NCBI RefSeq assembly: GCF_027595985.1
Contig: NC_073305.1
Location: 179,817,949-179,881,948, forward strand
Direction: 5' to 3'
DNA: 64,000 bases
Source: Sorex araneus
Taxonomy: Eukaryota > Chordata > Mammalia > Eulipotyphla > Soricidae
Below are positions 11,189 through 22,561 of this stretch, piece after piece (the stretch's first letter is position 1; every line of letters starts with the position of its first letter). The notes below the pieces were generated by a model that saw only the letters and a list, made by a program, of their open reading frames with translations, was not told the origin of the DNA and did not search any database. A program made the translations under genes and the position numbers.

Positions 11189-11205
11189 AAAAATACACAG
11201 GAGGG

Positions 11206-12120
11206 CTTTGACATGCTCTTGTTAGACAGGGAGGAAATTCTCAGTCAGATGCCCAAGTACAAAGACAGGTCTGTCCACGTCCATTGTCCCAGAGTTCCCT
11301 TGAGAAAACTCCCCCTAATGAAAAGGACTCCCCACTTTCTCCCCAATCATACCCTAACTTACTTTTGTACTCTATGGGGATATACAGGCAAATCTTTCCT
11401 GAGAATTAACAGAATCTCAAGTTTTCTGACTTCCTGATCTCTGGAGAGCTCCAAGTCTCTGTCATTCTGTGGCATCCTTCTACACGTCCCAAGAAGTGGC
11501 AGGTAGGAGCAGGAGGTGGCATTTATTTACAGAGCATTTCCACTGGATGCAGGAATGGCATACAAATCCATTCTGAGGAAAGTCTTCATATGTTTCATTT
11601 TGAGTGTCATCCTCTGTAATGACCTCATTAACTCTCTCTTCCCTATTTTAAAATCGAACACATTCGAACAACCCCAGGGCCACACGGAGCAACACAAGCT
11701 CTTGGCTTTCCAGGTGGCACTTACCTAATGGACGCTGAAACTTCTCAGGTAAGTACCATAACCTTCCGCCCTTCCCACCTGTTCTTATTCTAAGAAGACT
11801 AAAGACCCTGCAGTTATTGAATTCTTGCAACCAGAGTGATTAAATCCTTCTCTCTTCATCAATGCCCCAAATCTGACCATTATTTAATCTAGTCTTTAAT
11901 GGGTAGTCTATTGATGATGGCAAGTCTATCTACTTGTCTACTGACTATGAATGCTTCAGTGCTCAGTTTTACCCATTTGAGCTATGACTCCTATTAGAGA
12001 ATTGACTAAAGACATACATGGGACCAAGAAAAATCATTCACTTCACTGACCTTGCCAACATGCTCTATACTGTCCCTACTGTGGAGGAACCCCAGGACCC
12101 AATTTAGTTTCACTTTGTTG
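11206..12120. other. Intergenic, no gene recognised
   Basis: Moderate A/T content, no repeat recognised and no coding frame with gene-like context. Confidence 0.45.
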
Positions 12121-12125
12121 AGAGT

Positions 12126-12810
12126 GACACAGAGAGTCTCTTGCCCGCATGCTTGGCTGTCTTCCCCAGGACCCCTCGGAGGGGTGGGATTCAGTTTCCC
12201 TTCCTGTCCTGAGCAGAGCTCCCTTGGCCGAAGACCTCTGGAACCTACCCACAGCTATGCTCAAGGCCCCTCTTCACATGTTCAGACGAGCCTCACGCAT
12301 GAAGGTACCGGCAGAGGAACCCAGGTGTGTGGTACCCGGGGCTGAGACCTCTAAGGCTGCTCAGATTGGGACTGGGCCTCTTCCACCCAGATTTCCCATT
12401 TTCCAGTAGCTAGGAGGTCACACCTAGGGACTGCTCCAGGAGCCGTGTAATCCCACCAACGGTCCACATCCAGAGACTTAAAACTAAGCTCCCAGAAGCG
12501 ACATTTTATAGCCTACTTTTCCCTCTGGGAGAAGCTGGCAAGCTACCGAGAGTTTCCTACCCACATGGGAGAGCCTTGCAAACTCCCCATGGTGTATTCA
12601 TATGCCAAAACCAGTAACAAGCTGGATCTCATTCCCCTGACCCTGAACGAGCCTCCAATGTGGCATCGTTGGAAAGGCTGAGTAGAGAGAGGCTTCTAAA
12701 ATCTCAGGGATAGAATGAATGGAGACGTTACTGAGACTGCTCGAGAAATTCAGCGATCAATGGGATGATGATTATGATGATGATGATGATGATGATGGTG
12801 ATGACTGTTG
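12126..12810 (+). mobile_element. Repeat C, longest form, RTE-type tail with (GAT)n
   Basis: A family seen at least six times here. Recognisable blocks are CTTGCCCGCATGCTTGGCTG, CCTCACGCATGAAGGTACCG, GTGTAATCCCACCAACGG, CTACTTTTCCCTCTGGGAGA and AGTAACAAGCTGGATCTCAT. This copy keeps a middle block (about 12331-12443) missing from the copies at 29.9 and 44.6 kb. It ends GAGACGTTACTGAGACTGCT…GGGATGATG and a GAT repeat at 12767-12805, the same 3' tail as SOR-B and the RTE LINE. No protein is encoded. Confidence 0.85.
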
Positions 12811-13010
12811 GTGTCAACCTACATTAAGCAGTTCTCTATGGGATATTTGAACAGTCCTGAAATTGCACCTGACCTCTTTCTCCAGGATTGTAATAATTTA
12901 CAATGGGGAAATTGGCATTTTGGGCATTATATTTATGACCTCAAGCTGAGGAATCCCTCTGAGAAAGCAGTGTGAGAGAGTATACACATATTCACGGACC
13001 ACTTCTTCCA

Positions 13011-13190
13011 TTTTTTTTTAATATTTGCTTTGTGGGTCCACCTGGCTATGCACAGAATTTACTCCTGGCTCTGCACTCAGGAATTACTCCTTGCAGTGCT
13101 CAGGGGACCATATGGGATGCTGGGAATCGAACCCAAGTCGGCCGCATGCAAGGCAAATGCCCTAGTCGCAGTTCTATCACTCCAGCTCCT
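13011..13190 (-). mobile_element. SOR-A SINE with 14-bp target duplication
   Basis: Reverse-oriented full copy. GACCACTTCTTCCA is repeated at 12997-13010 and 13191-13204. Confidence 0.93.
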
Positions 13191-13204
13191 GACCACTTCT
13201 TCCA

Positions 13205-13555
13205 ATGTGAATTGGTTCTCATAAGATCTAAAGACCAGTCAAGCAATCCAGCCAGTTTTATCTTCAGTCTTTCCTGGAGTCACATCTCATGCAAATCTTT
13301 GGTTTTGGCTCTCAACTTTGTGGAGTCTCTGAGCCAAAAAATGTTTTCCTCTAGGGTCATTGGATTAAGTATCTCCCCTTAGCAGAAGCCTAATATATTC
13401 CTGTCAAGTGCCAACATTTAGTACCCTACTGAAATCTCTTAGAAACCAAGGACTTGACTAGTTTCCACGTGGTGCTGAAAACTCCTGTGATATCCTGAGA
13501 AGCCACATATGGCCATGGATGCATCTGTGGTAAAAAAAAAGAAATGATCCCTTTC
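13205..13555. other. Intergenic, nothing recognised
   Basis: No repeat or gene signal seen. Confidence 0.45.
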
Positions 13556-13568
13556 GATGGTTAAACTC

Positions 13569-14593
13569 TTTTTAAATTTTAAATTTATTTATTTTTAATT
13601 GAATCACAGTGAGATACACAGTTACAAAGTTGTTCATGATTGGGTTTCAGTCATATAATGTTCCAACAACCATCCCTTCACCAGTGTCCATTTCCTACTA
13701 ACAATGTCTCCAATTTCTTGCCGCCCACCCCATACCTTGCCTCTATGGCAGGGACTTTTCTTTTCTCTCTTTTTTTTCTCTCTCTCTTTTTCTCTCTCTC
13801 CCTCCCTCTCGCTCTCTCCCTTTCTCTCTCCCTCTTTTACTTACTCTCTCTCTCTCTCCCCCCTTCTATTTCTCTTTCTTGCTCTCTATTGTTCTGGGAA
13901 TTACAGTTTGCAATGCAGGTACTGAGAGATATATCGGCATACCCCTCTACCTATTTTTCAACACTCAGTTCCTGTCCAACATGATTATTTCCAGCTATTA
14001 TTGTCATAGTGGACCCTTCTGTATCCCAACTGCTCTGCAACCCCCATACACTTGCAGCTAGCTTCCAATCATTGACAAGTCCCCCGGCCTCTGCTTTCCC
14101 TGGTCTTGGATATTATTTGCATATGATTTTTTTCCTATTCCACAAATGAACACAGTCATTCTATATTTATTCCTCTCCTTCTGATTCAGCATGACGCTGT
14201 CCATGCCCATCATTCATAAGTAAATGTTATGACTTCATTTTCCTAACAGCTTCCTAGTATTCCATTGTGTAGATGTACCATAGTTTCTTTTTCCAGCTTT
14301 CTATTCTTGGACACTTGGGTTTTTTCCAGATTCTGGCTATTGTGAATAGTGCTACAATGAACCTGGAAATGCAGATGGCATTTCTGCTGTGTGTTTTTGA
14401 CCCTCGGGGTATATTTTCAGTAGTGGTATTGCCAGGTCAAGTAGGACCTCAATTTCCAGTATTTTGAGGAATGTCCATATTGTTTTCCAAAATGGCTGGA
14501 CCAGTTGACATCCCGACCAACAATGAATGAGAGTGCCTTTCTCCCTACATTTGTACCAACACTAGTTGTTCTTTCTTGTTATTTTTGTGTGAA
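13569..14593 (-). mobile_element. L1 3' end (ORF2 tail plus 3' UTR), with target duplication
   Basis: The 3' UTR with a long CT-rich tract (13755-13885 on the plus strand) is followed by decayed ORF2 C-terminal sequence at about 14230-14590. GATGG(T/C)TAAACTC flanks the insertion at 13556-13568 and 14594-14606, one mismatch in 13. Confidence 0.9.
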
Positions 14594-14606
14594 GATGGCT
14601 AAACTC

Positions 14607-15476
14607 AATGCCGAAGTTCTTTCCAAATTACAGAAAGATGTTTCTTCTCCCATGCTCTCTTGCCTGAAAGTCTTGTGGACTTGATAGTGTTGTACACTCA
14701 CTTACTTGGGAATTACTAACTGAGATGTATGGTGAGATGAGAGTTTGTCACAAAAGCAGACCTACCGCAATTGTACTCATGCAGTTCTGAGTACTGTGGC
14801 TTTCCTCCCAGATTGAGGACTGCTCTAACCAAGAAGGGCACTCCCAGCTCAGGCCAATTATCAGAACTTGTGGCCACTCATGATGACCCTGAAGGAGACC
14901 ATGAAGGGGGTGCCCCTGTACAGAGTCATATTTTTACTGATTCATGGGCTGTGTGGTTTTATGGTTGGGTCTGGCTGTTCTTCTAAGATATTTTTCTAAA
15001 TGACTTGCTGAACTTCACATCCTATTAACGTTCCATCTATCTATATTACACAATAATAAAATATGCAAATAACATTAAAAGAGTACCCAAAGACTTCTTT
15101 ATGTTCATCATAGTTAAAATGTGTCATTAGAATTCAAAGATCTGACACTACAATGCAGCGGCATAGGAAATGTCAAAATCCAGATGTGTGAATCCAGGTG
15201 CTATCTTGAGGGGGAGTAAGTTTGTAAGATCATAGCGGAAGTCACAAAGAATAAGTGCAACCCCATTAATGACCATTTTACTCTCTGCAGCAGCTGTTGT
15301 TGAGAAGTGAGCTTCATTTGCCAAAAGACAGCAGGAGAAAGACTAGAGATGAATAATTCTATGTATGCTTACTTTTTCTGGTACATAAACTTAGGGAAAT
15401 GACCTAGAAAATTATGGAATTAGCATTTAGCATTGTTTAAATGTTCATTTTATTGCTGCTAACATTTAAATACATA
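14607..15476. other. Intergenic, no gene recognised
   Basis: A/T-rich sequence without repeat or gene features that I can name. Confidence 0.45.
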
Positions 15477-15487
15477 TTAGCACAAAA

Positions 15488-17259
15488 TTTTTTTTTCAAT
15501 AATAATTTTAATATAATCTATCAATTTGACAATGGAATAAAAGTTGAATGCCAAATTTCAAGTATGAGGAGACTATAGTAAACACATTAGAGTAGAAAAA
15601 AAGGATTATAATTCTAAGGGCTATTCAGTAGCTCAACATCTGAAGTCTAGTTCCTGTTTTCAAATAACCCGTTTTTATTCCTCAAAGCAAGTTTATGAAT
15701 AGTCAGGTTGTTGTGTTCTTACCTATTTCTCTTCATCTGGAGTTATATTTTTTTGGAAAAACTATTTGTAAGCATTTTTTTTTATTAAATTTATTTATTT
15801 TTAATTAGAGAATCACCGTGAGGGTACAGTTACAGATTTATACACTTTTGTGCTCATACTTCCCTCATACCAAGTTTGGGAACCCATCCCTCCACCAGTG
15901 CCCATTCTCCACCACCCGTAAACCCAGTGTCCCTCCCACCCTCCCCAATCCCATCTCCCCCCCACCCCACCCTGCCACTGTGGCAAGGCATTCCCTTCTG
16001 TTTTCTCTCTCTAATTAGCTGTTGTGGTTTGCAATAAAGGTGTTGAGTGGCCGCTGTGCTCAGTCTCTAGCCCTCATTCAGCCCGCAACTCCCTTCCCCC
16101 ACATGGCCTTCGACTACAATGTAGTTGGTGATCGCTTCTCTGAGTTGACCTTTCCCCGGAACGTGAGGCCAGCCTCGAAGCCATGGAGTCAACCTCCTGG
16201 TACTTATTTCTACAGTTCTTGGGTGTTAGTCTCCCACTCTGTTATTCTATATACCATAGATGAGTGCAATCTTTCTATGTCTGTCTCTCTCTTTCTGACT
16301 CATTTCACTCAGCATGAAACTTTTCATGCCCATCCACTTGACTACAAAATTCTTGACCTCCTTTTTTCTAACAGCTGCATAGTATTCCATTGTATAGATG
16401 TACCAAAGTTTCCTCAACCAGTCATCCGTTCTGGGGCATTCGGGTTTTTTCCAGATTCTGGCTATTGTAAACAGTGCTGCGATGAACATACATGTGCAGA
16501 TGTTGTTTCGATTGTACTTTTTTGCCTCTCTGGGATATATTCCCAGCAGTGGTATTGCTGGGTCAAATGGGAATTCAATATCTAATTTTTTGAGAGTCGT
16601 CCAAATTGTTTTCCAGAAGGGCTGAACCAGTCGGCATTCCCACCAGCAGTGAAGAAGGGTCCCTTTCTCCCCACATCCTCTCCAACAGCGGTTGCTTTTG
16701 TTCTTTTGGATGTGTGCTAGTCTCTGTGGTGTGAGGTGGTATCTCAAAGTTGTTTTGATCTGCATCTCTCTGATGATTAGTGATGCAGAGCACTTTTTCA
16801 TGTGCCTTTTGGCCATTCGTATTTCTTCCTTGGTAAAGTTTCTGTTCATTTCTTCGCCCCATTTTTTTGATGGGGTTGGATGTTTTCTTCTTGTAGAGTT
16901 CAACCAGTGCTTTATATACCATTGATATCAACCCCTTATCTGATGGGTATTGTGTAAATATCCTTTCCCATTCTGTGGATAGTCTTTGGATTCTGGTCAC
17001 TGTATCTCTTGCGGTGCAGAAGCTTTTTAGTTTAATGTAGTCCCATTTGTTGATCTCTGTTTTTACTAGATTGCTTAGTTCCGTGTCACCTTTGAAGATA
17101 CCTTTATCTTCAATATCGTGGAGGGTTTCGCCGACCTTGTCTTCAATGTACCTTATGGTTTGTGGTCTAATGTTGAGGTCTTTAATCCATTTTGATCTGA
17201 CTTTTGTGCATGGTGTCAGGTCAAGGTCTAAACCCATTTTTTTGCATGTGGTTGTCCAG
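15488..17259 (-). mobile_element. 5'-truncated L1 with probable 3' transduction
   Basis: Read on the minus strand: ORF2 C-terminal part from 17259, stop near 16247, 3' UTR to about 15785, a first A tract (15776-15784), 277 bp of unrelated sequence (15497-15773), then a second A tract (15488-15496). TTAGCACAAAA(A)TTTTT flanks the whole unit at 15477 and 17260, not the inner A tract. An ATTAAA signal sits 11-16 bases before the outer A tract. The duplication begins at a TT/AAAA site on the element strand, as expected for the L1 endonuclease. Confidence 0.8.
16247..17237 (-). pseudogene. L1 ORF2 C-terminal pseudogene (frameshifted)
   Basis: Two overlapping frames together give about 330 residues of the ORF2 protein C-terminus, after the reverse transcriptase. 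The first (from 17237) has the block CTKVRSKWIKDLNIRPQTI and runs to TSNPIKK. The second (to 16247) continues [20 protein letters not shown], includes the cysteine-containing [20 protein letters not shown], and goes on to [20 protein letters not shown] near the end. The switch lies at a run of seven A on the coding strand (16862-16868), a likely slippage indel. The frame is otherwise open, so the insertion is fairly young. 5'-truncated, lacks the endonuclease and RT domains, and is inactive. Confidence 0.93.
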
Positions 17260-17280
17260 TTAGCACAAAAATTTTTAATG

Positions 17281-18225
17281 TGAAATAATTTTAAATTGTT
17301 TTAAATACCACCTAAGTATCAGACCATCATACGTTCTGTGTTTCTGTTTTCTGCTCCTCTCCTTTTATATGTAACTAAAATCATTTGACTATTTATTTTC
17401 ACAAATAACTTGATTTCAGGATCAAAGTGAGTATCTTTACATATATCTTGATATTCATTATTATTATGATCGAAGAAACATGGCCTATGAGGAATGAAAA
17501 CCTGGAGAAGTTCAAGTCCTCATGGAAAGTAACTAGAGCTGTGTCGGCACCTTATCAGTGTGATGATTGATACACATACTCTTTATTTTCTCTTTTCTTG
17601 TACTTAGAAAAAAAGAAGACGTTAATGGTGTTTAAGCTAATTTTAAAAATGAATGCCACAACTGTTTTTTTCTTCCTCTATTTTGCCTCTTTTCCAGTTC
17701 TTAAATATAACATAATGGATGTGCTGGAAAGAAGCACAGCAAAAATCCCCACTGTGGAGGGGAAAAGAAATGATTTCTTGATGAACCTGAAACCGACTCC
17801 TCTGAGCCTATTCTCAACTCCTCCGCCTACCTGTCCTACTTAGTTCAGTACACAAGAATCATGCTGAATCTCCTCATTGGGAAGGGAAAGCCAACCCATC
17901 TTTGGTATCTGATTAATCTCCTTATCTCCAAAGCACAGTATCTTCATTCTCACCTGTCTTTAATATCATCCAGTCAAGTCCATATATCAAAAAATCCCTT
18001 GATGTGTCTGCTGGTTACTTTTCCCCCCACTGATATCCATCCTGCTCCTTAACTATAGCTTCGAACTAGTCCTTGTTTTATTTAGAGTTGAGTCCAGTTG
18101 TTCTTTCTACTGTAAAAAAAAAAATAATGATAATACCTGCACTGTGGTGATCCTTCATAAATAAAGTATTGCCTGCCACCTTTAATGAGAATCAATAAAG
18201 TGAAAAAGAAACGAGGTTTACGTAA
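17281..18225. other. Intergenic, no gene recognised
   Basis: No recognised repeat. An 81-codon frame at 17598-17843 has no family resemblance and no gene-like context. Confidence 0.45.
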
Positions 18226-18227
18226 GG

Positions 18228-18358
18228 TTGGTCCAAGCCAGAGAAACAGTTCAATAGACTGAAGCACACACTTTGCATGCAAAAGATTCAGGTTCAGTAC
18301 CCAGCACTGATCCAGGAGTGTCCACTGATCTCTGCCCAGTGTGGCCCAAAAACAAAAT
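18228..18358 (+). mobile_element. Old SOR-like SINE
   Basis: GATTCAGGTTCAGTACCCAGCAC (decayed box B and body), then AGTGTGGCCCAAAAACAAAA at the tail. Confidence 0.6.
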
Positions 18359-18435
18359 CAAAGAATAAGGTCAATGCTTTCTTTATTACATACCAGCTCT
18401 TCACATTTTAGTGAAAACTTGCACTGGAACTTAAT

Positions 18436-18650
18436 TATATCACTGTCAATGTCATCCCGTTGCTCATTGAGAGACTTATTGTTACTGTTTTTGGCATATC
18501 CAATACACACAGGTAGCTTGCCAGGCTCTGCCATTCGGACTCCATACTCTCGGTAGCTTGCCAGGCTCTCCGAGAGGGGCGGAGGAATCAAACTCGGATT
18601 GGCCGCCGTGAAAGGTGAATCCAACCGCTGTGCTATTGCTCCAGCCATAC
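18436..18650 (-). mobile_element. SOR-B SINE (tRNA head, RTE-type tail)
   Basis: From the tail TCACTGTCAATGTCATCCCG, through CTTGCCAGGCTCTCCGAGAG, to the head complement CTATTGCTCCAGCC. Shares its head with SOR-A but has a different body. Confidence 0.9.
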
Positions 18651-18984
18651 CACCCTGAACACGCCCGATCTCATCTTAATTATATATGCATATATGTCAA
18701 TTATGGAAAGCTAACTTTTTAAAAGACAGGTACATCTCTTCTAATATTTAAGCATTCTTTAGTGGTTTCAAGAACAACTTTTTTATTCAAATAAGTTCTA
18801 TTACTAAACAGAATTTTCTAGAAAAATTTGAAAAGGTGTTAATCCTTTAAATCACATATTGACTTAGATTTATGGATACACAAGTAGGAATAAAATCATA
18901 TTTGTTCGCACTCGCTTACTTTTTATTTTGATCATAAATGTCTAATTTGCTTACATTATCTTTAAATAAAATAAAGCTCCCGGA

Positions 18985-19735
18985 TTAAAGTGACATAGAC
19001 CATCCTGACCCCGTGCTAGACTGTCTTCACCAGAGCAACTTGGAGTGGGGTGGGTTGAGTTTCCCTCCCTAACCCCAGTGAACACTGGCAGCTGGAAACC
19101 GCCAGAACCCAACTACAGCCATGTTCAAGGCAACTCTCCACAGGCTTTGACAGGCCTCACCATGAGGGAACCTGCAGAAAAACCCAGGTATGTGGGACCC
19201 GGGAGTGAAATCTTCAGACTCGATTGTTGCAGGACTGGGCTTCTTCCCCCTAGTTCCCAAGCTTCCCATTAGCTTGGCAGTCACACCCACAAACTGCCCC
19301 TAGTGCCATATAATCTCATCAACGGTCAAGAATAGCGACATAGGCCTTACTCATGAGTGAATCTGCTCTATGATCATATTCTAAATTTCAGAATTCCCGG
19401 ACTGCATGGCCACAAATACCTTTCATACTGTAATCCACTAATATACCAAAAGTACCACATATTTGTCTAGGTTTAACATACATGCTTGTAATTATATGAA
19501 AAGTACCACATAGTTGTCTGAGTTTAACACACATACTTATAATCTTTTATGCAAAGGCTTAAATGCCTCCAGGATGAAATATAACAATCTTCACACACTT
19601 CCCTCTTATGGTGGTGGAAAGGTGCATGGTGGTGGGATCGGTGTTTGAATATCAAATGTAATGAATTATTGTGAACAACTTTATAAAAAATAAAATAAAA
19701 CAAGAAAAGGAAAAAAATTAAATTAAAAATTTTTA
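18985..19735 (+). mobile_element. Repeat C, old copy with poly-A-type 3' end
   Basis: Matches repeat C at CCGCCAGAACCCAACTACAGCC, GGTATGTGGGACCCGGGAGT and the block before ATAATCTCATCAACGGTCAA. Then it continues into a different 3' part that ends GGTGGTGGGATCGGTGTTTG…and an A-rich tail, as L1-mobilised elements do. The joining of the two parts into one element is inferred from a similar order at 58.8-59.6 kb. Confidence 0.6.
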
Positions 19736-19814
19736 AAGAAAAATAATTAATATCCTTAAATATATAATATACATAGATGTGTTTAATATATAATATATAG
19801 ATATGTAATACATA

Positions 19815-20338
19815 ATATAATATCACTGTATCACTGTCATCCTGTTGTTCATCAGTTTGCTCGAGCAGGTGCTCGTAACGTTTACATTCATCCCTGTCAT
19901 ATACTATTGTAGCCTGATGGTGTATTGGGGGCTCTTTCAGGGTCAGGGGGTGAGGACTATCATTGTCACTGTATTTGGCATATCAAGCACATTATGAGTA
20001 GCTTGCAAGGCTATGCTACATAGGCGTAGGCGGGATACTCTTGGTAGCTTGCTGGGCTCTCCGAGAGGGTCGAAGTTTCTTCAGGGAGCTTTGTTTTATA
20101 GTCTCTGGATCTTGGCCATTGATGAGATTACATAGCACTGGGGGAAGTTTGTGGGTGTGACTGACAAACTACTGGAAAACTGGGGCTCTGGGTGGAGGAC
20201 GCCCAGTCCTGATCTAAGCAAGCTTAGAGATCTCAGCCACGGGTCCCGCATACTTGGGTTCCTCTGCCGGTTCCTTCATGCGTGAGGCTCGACCGAGCAT
20301 GTGAAGAGTGGCCTTGAACATGGCTTCCGCAGCCATAA
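19815..20338 (-). mobile_element. Repeat C with RTE-type tail
   Basis: Plus-strand start ATCACTGTATCACTGTCATCC is the tail; then GCTCTCCGAGAGGGTCGAAG, GGGTCCCGCATACTTGGGTTCCTCTGCCGG and CATGCGTGAGGCTCG read the family backwards. A/T-rich simple sequence lies just left of it. Confidence 0.8.
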
Positions 20339-20339
20339 T

Positions 20340-20812
20340 ATAATATATTTTATATATATACTATCCAAGAGTCTCAGCTCTTCTAGCTGCTCATTTAGAG
20401 CTCTTGTATCTTTACAGATATTTTATCTGGTTCATCTATCCAGTGGTAACAGAAGAGTGGTGAAGTCTCCCGCTCCTGCTGTGTTTCCATAAATGTATTC
20501 TTTAGGTTGGGGAATGAAACCTTTATAAACTTTGCTGACCCTATATTTGTGCTTATATGTGATTTGAGCTATTTTTCCCTTAACTGCTAAGCATTGTCCA
20601 TTCCTATATTTACTTTGTTTAGCTTGAGTGCTGTTTGGTATGATATAAGCCTGGCTGTTGAGGCTTTTTTTGTTTGCTTGTGTGATTGTTTTTCATCCTT
20701 TTCTGAGACTGTATCTATCCTGTGACTTTAGGTATGTTTCCTATAAGCCTCAGGTACATGGGGAAAAAATGAATTATCCTTTGAATATTAGACTTGCTTA
20801 GTTTTTAATTTT
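20340..20812. other. Intergenic, nothing recognised
   Basis: No repeat or gene signal that I can name. Confidence 0.4.
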
Positions 20813-20814
20813 TG

Positions 20815-20975
20815 TTTGGCTTTTGTACCATAAAATGAGTACTCGGGGCTTACTCTTGGTTTACTCCAGGGATCACTCCTGACAGGGCTCGGGGGACCAC
20901 CTGGGGATTGAACCTGAATTGGTCATATGCAAGGCAAGTACCATTTTTAACCCAATGTGCTGGCACTCTGGCATC
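20815..20975 (-). mobile_element. SOR-A SINE, old
   Basis: Reverse body GATCACTCCTGACAGGGCTCGGGGGACCACCTGGGGATTGAACC, given here as consecutive family blocks, then ATGCAAGGCAAGTACC. Confidence 0.75.
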
Positions 20976-21195
20976 AGTTTATAAATTCTACTATGCTGTT
21001 TCTTCATACATGGTATATTTTTCTTTGAATTTTTTGTGTTTCCTTTATAGGTCAGCATTAAATATTTTCTGCATAGCACCTCTCTCTCTCTACTTCTTCT
21101 GGAAATATGTCGTTCCTATTGCTTAAACAAACATGAAAATATGCTTAGATAAATATGAAAAAATTAATCTACATCAGCTCTCATTCATTCATAAA

Positions 21196-22241
21196 TGTAA
21201 GATAACATTGGTTTGTCCTTTCAGCCTTGCCACAGGGAACTTAGGTTTATAGGGTTACACCCATTACAGTGCTCCCGAGTCACTCCCATTCCTTTGTTTA
21301 TCTGTAAACTCATCTCTGTGCTTTCCTCCCCAACCAGTTAATCATCTTTTCCCCCTAATCAGATTCTGTTAAGTTGTAAGATCAGATCCTTCTAAAGACA
21401 TTGAACTTGAATTTTAAGTTATGTCTTTTGCATAATTTACCTTAAAGCAATGTCCTTTTTGTATGGACACAGGAAGACAGTTAATATTATGCTTTTGTAA
21501 CTTGGGAGTTAATTGACTCCGAATAATATTCACTCCTGGACATCTGCTTTCTTGACTCATTTGCCCTTAGTTCCTAGCACCCCAATAACAAGGTCCCGAA
21601 GAGGGACTAAATGAACCCAGGGCAAGTTGTGAGTTACCCTGGCATCAAAATGGGCCAGGCCAAGTGCCATAATACTTAACTATAAATTAAGAGCATGGTC
21701 ATGGACAAACTCTATCATGACCCAAAAGAGGTAACTGGATAAGGACCCTGATGGGGTTAGGAAGACTAACCTCGTCTGAGGACTGTGGTATCTGGAATAT
21801 GTAATGAGTTTTCCTCAGGTAGAACCAAACTTTAAGCTTGATATATCTCTTACTGTGCTCATACAGAATGACATTGCTAGAAATAGTAGAAGTAAATTTA
21901 CTACAACTATTTAAGTGGATTACTAGCTGAGGAAAGAAGAAAGCAACACACCCTGAATGGAATCCTGCCCTTGAGTGGATCTCCTAGTAATCTGGAATAA
22001 TCTCCTTAGATGAGATTTTGTCCTTGAGTTAATCTCCTGGAGGAGTGGCCTTACCTCTCTTTGCTGATTTGTTAATGTTCAACCCACCTTTGTGTCACCA
22101 CCCTATGTGATTACTATATATACACAGGAAGTGAGTGAGATTGGAAGAGAAGGAGAGCCAACCAGGAGAGGCAGAGAAAGAGAGTCAGGGAGTCCTCAGA
22201 CCGAGAAGTGGGGAGTCAGAGTAAGAAGGAGAGATGGTTAC

Positions 22242-22281
<40 letters not shown>

Positions 22282-22560
22282 AGAGGAGACGAGACGATAT
22301 AGTGCGAAGAAAAAGTTGTGTGGTTAGACAGAGACACACAAAGAGGGGGTTGGAGAGATCTGGGAGAGATGAGAGATTGAATAAAAGGCAACTAATCATC
22401 AACCAGCTTGGTCCTTGGTCCTTCGTTCATCCACCCTTCACCATCGGCCTCCGCAGGGTGGGAGAAGCAGCGTGAGGCTACCGAACGCAGAGGGCATGAA
22501 ATAGAGCACTTCGGCCTGCCTTAGTGAATTCACAGTCCTCCCCCGCTAAGTGAATTTACA
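21196..22560 (+). mobile_element. Solo LTR of an endogenous retrovirus-type element (family A)
   Basis: Begins TGTAAGATAACATTGG. A TATA box lies at 22115-22121 and a polyadenylation signal AATAAA at 22380-22385, with GA-rich sequence between, giving a U3-R-U5 layout. GCAATGTCCTTTTTGTA and GACACAGGAAGACAGTT recur in the copy starting at 63,696. No gag, pol or env sequence lies next to it, so it is called a solo LTR. The right boundary is tentative and a clean short target duplication is not evident. Confidence 0.65.
22248..22279. repeat. (GA)n microsatellite
   Basis: About 32 bases of GA between the TATA box and the polyadenylation signal of the LTR. Confidence 0.95.
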
Positions 22561-22561
22561 T

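Larger units (their letters stand above)
10298..11205. repeat. Three copies of one 17-bp target site
   Basis: AAAAATACACAGGAGGG stands at 10298-10314, 10489-10505 and 11189-11205, bracketing first a SOR-A SINE and then the composite retroposon. The preceding TT before AAAA fits an L1 endonuclease site. Confidence 0.93.

Noticed and set aside
18361..18361. Possible processed host pseudogene in the 17-19 kb region
   Set aside because: No stretch there translates into a protein I recognise; the recognisable parts are SINE or repeat C.
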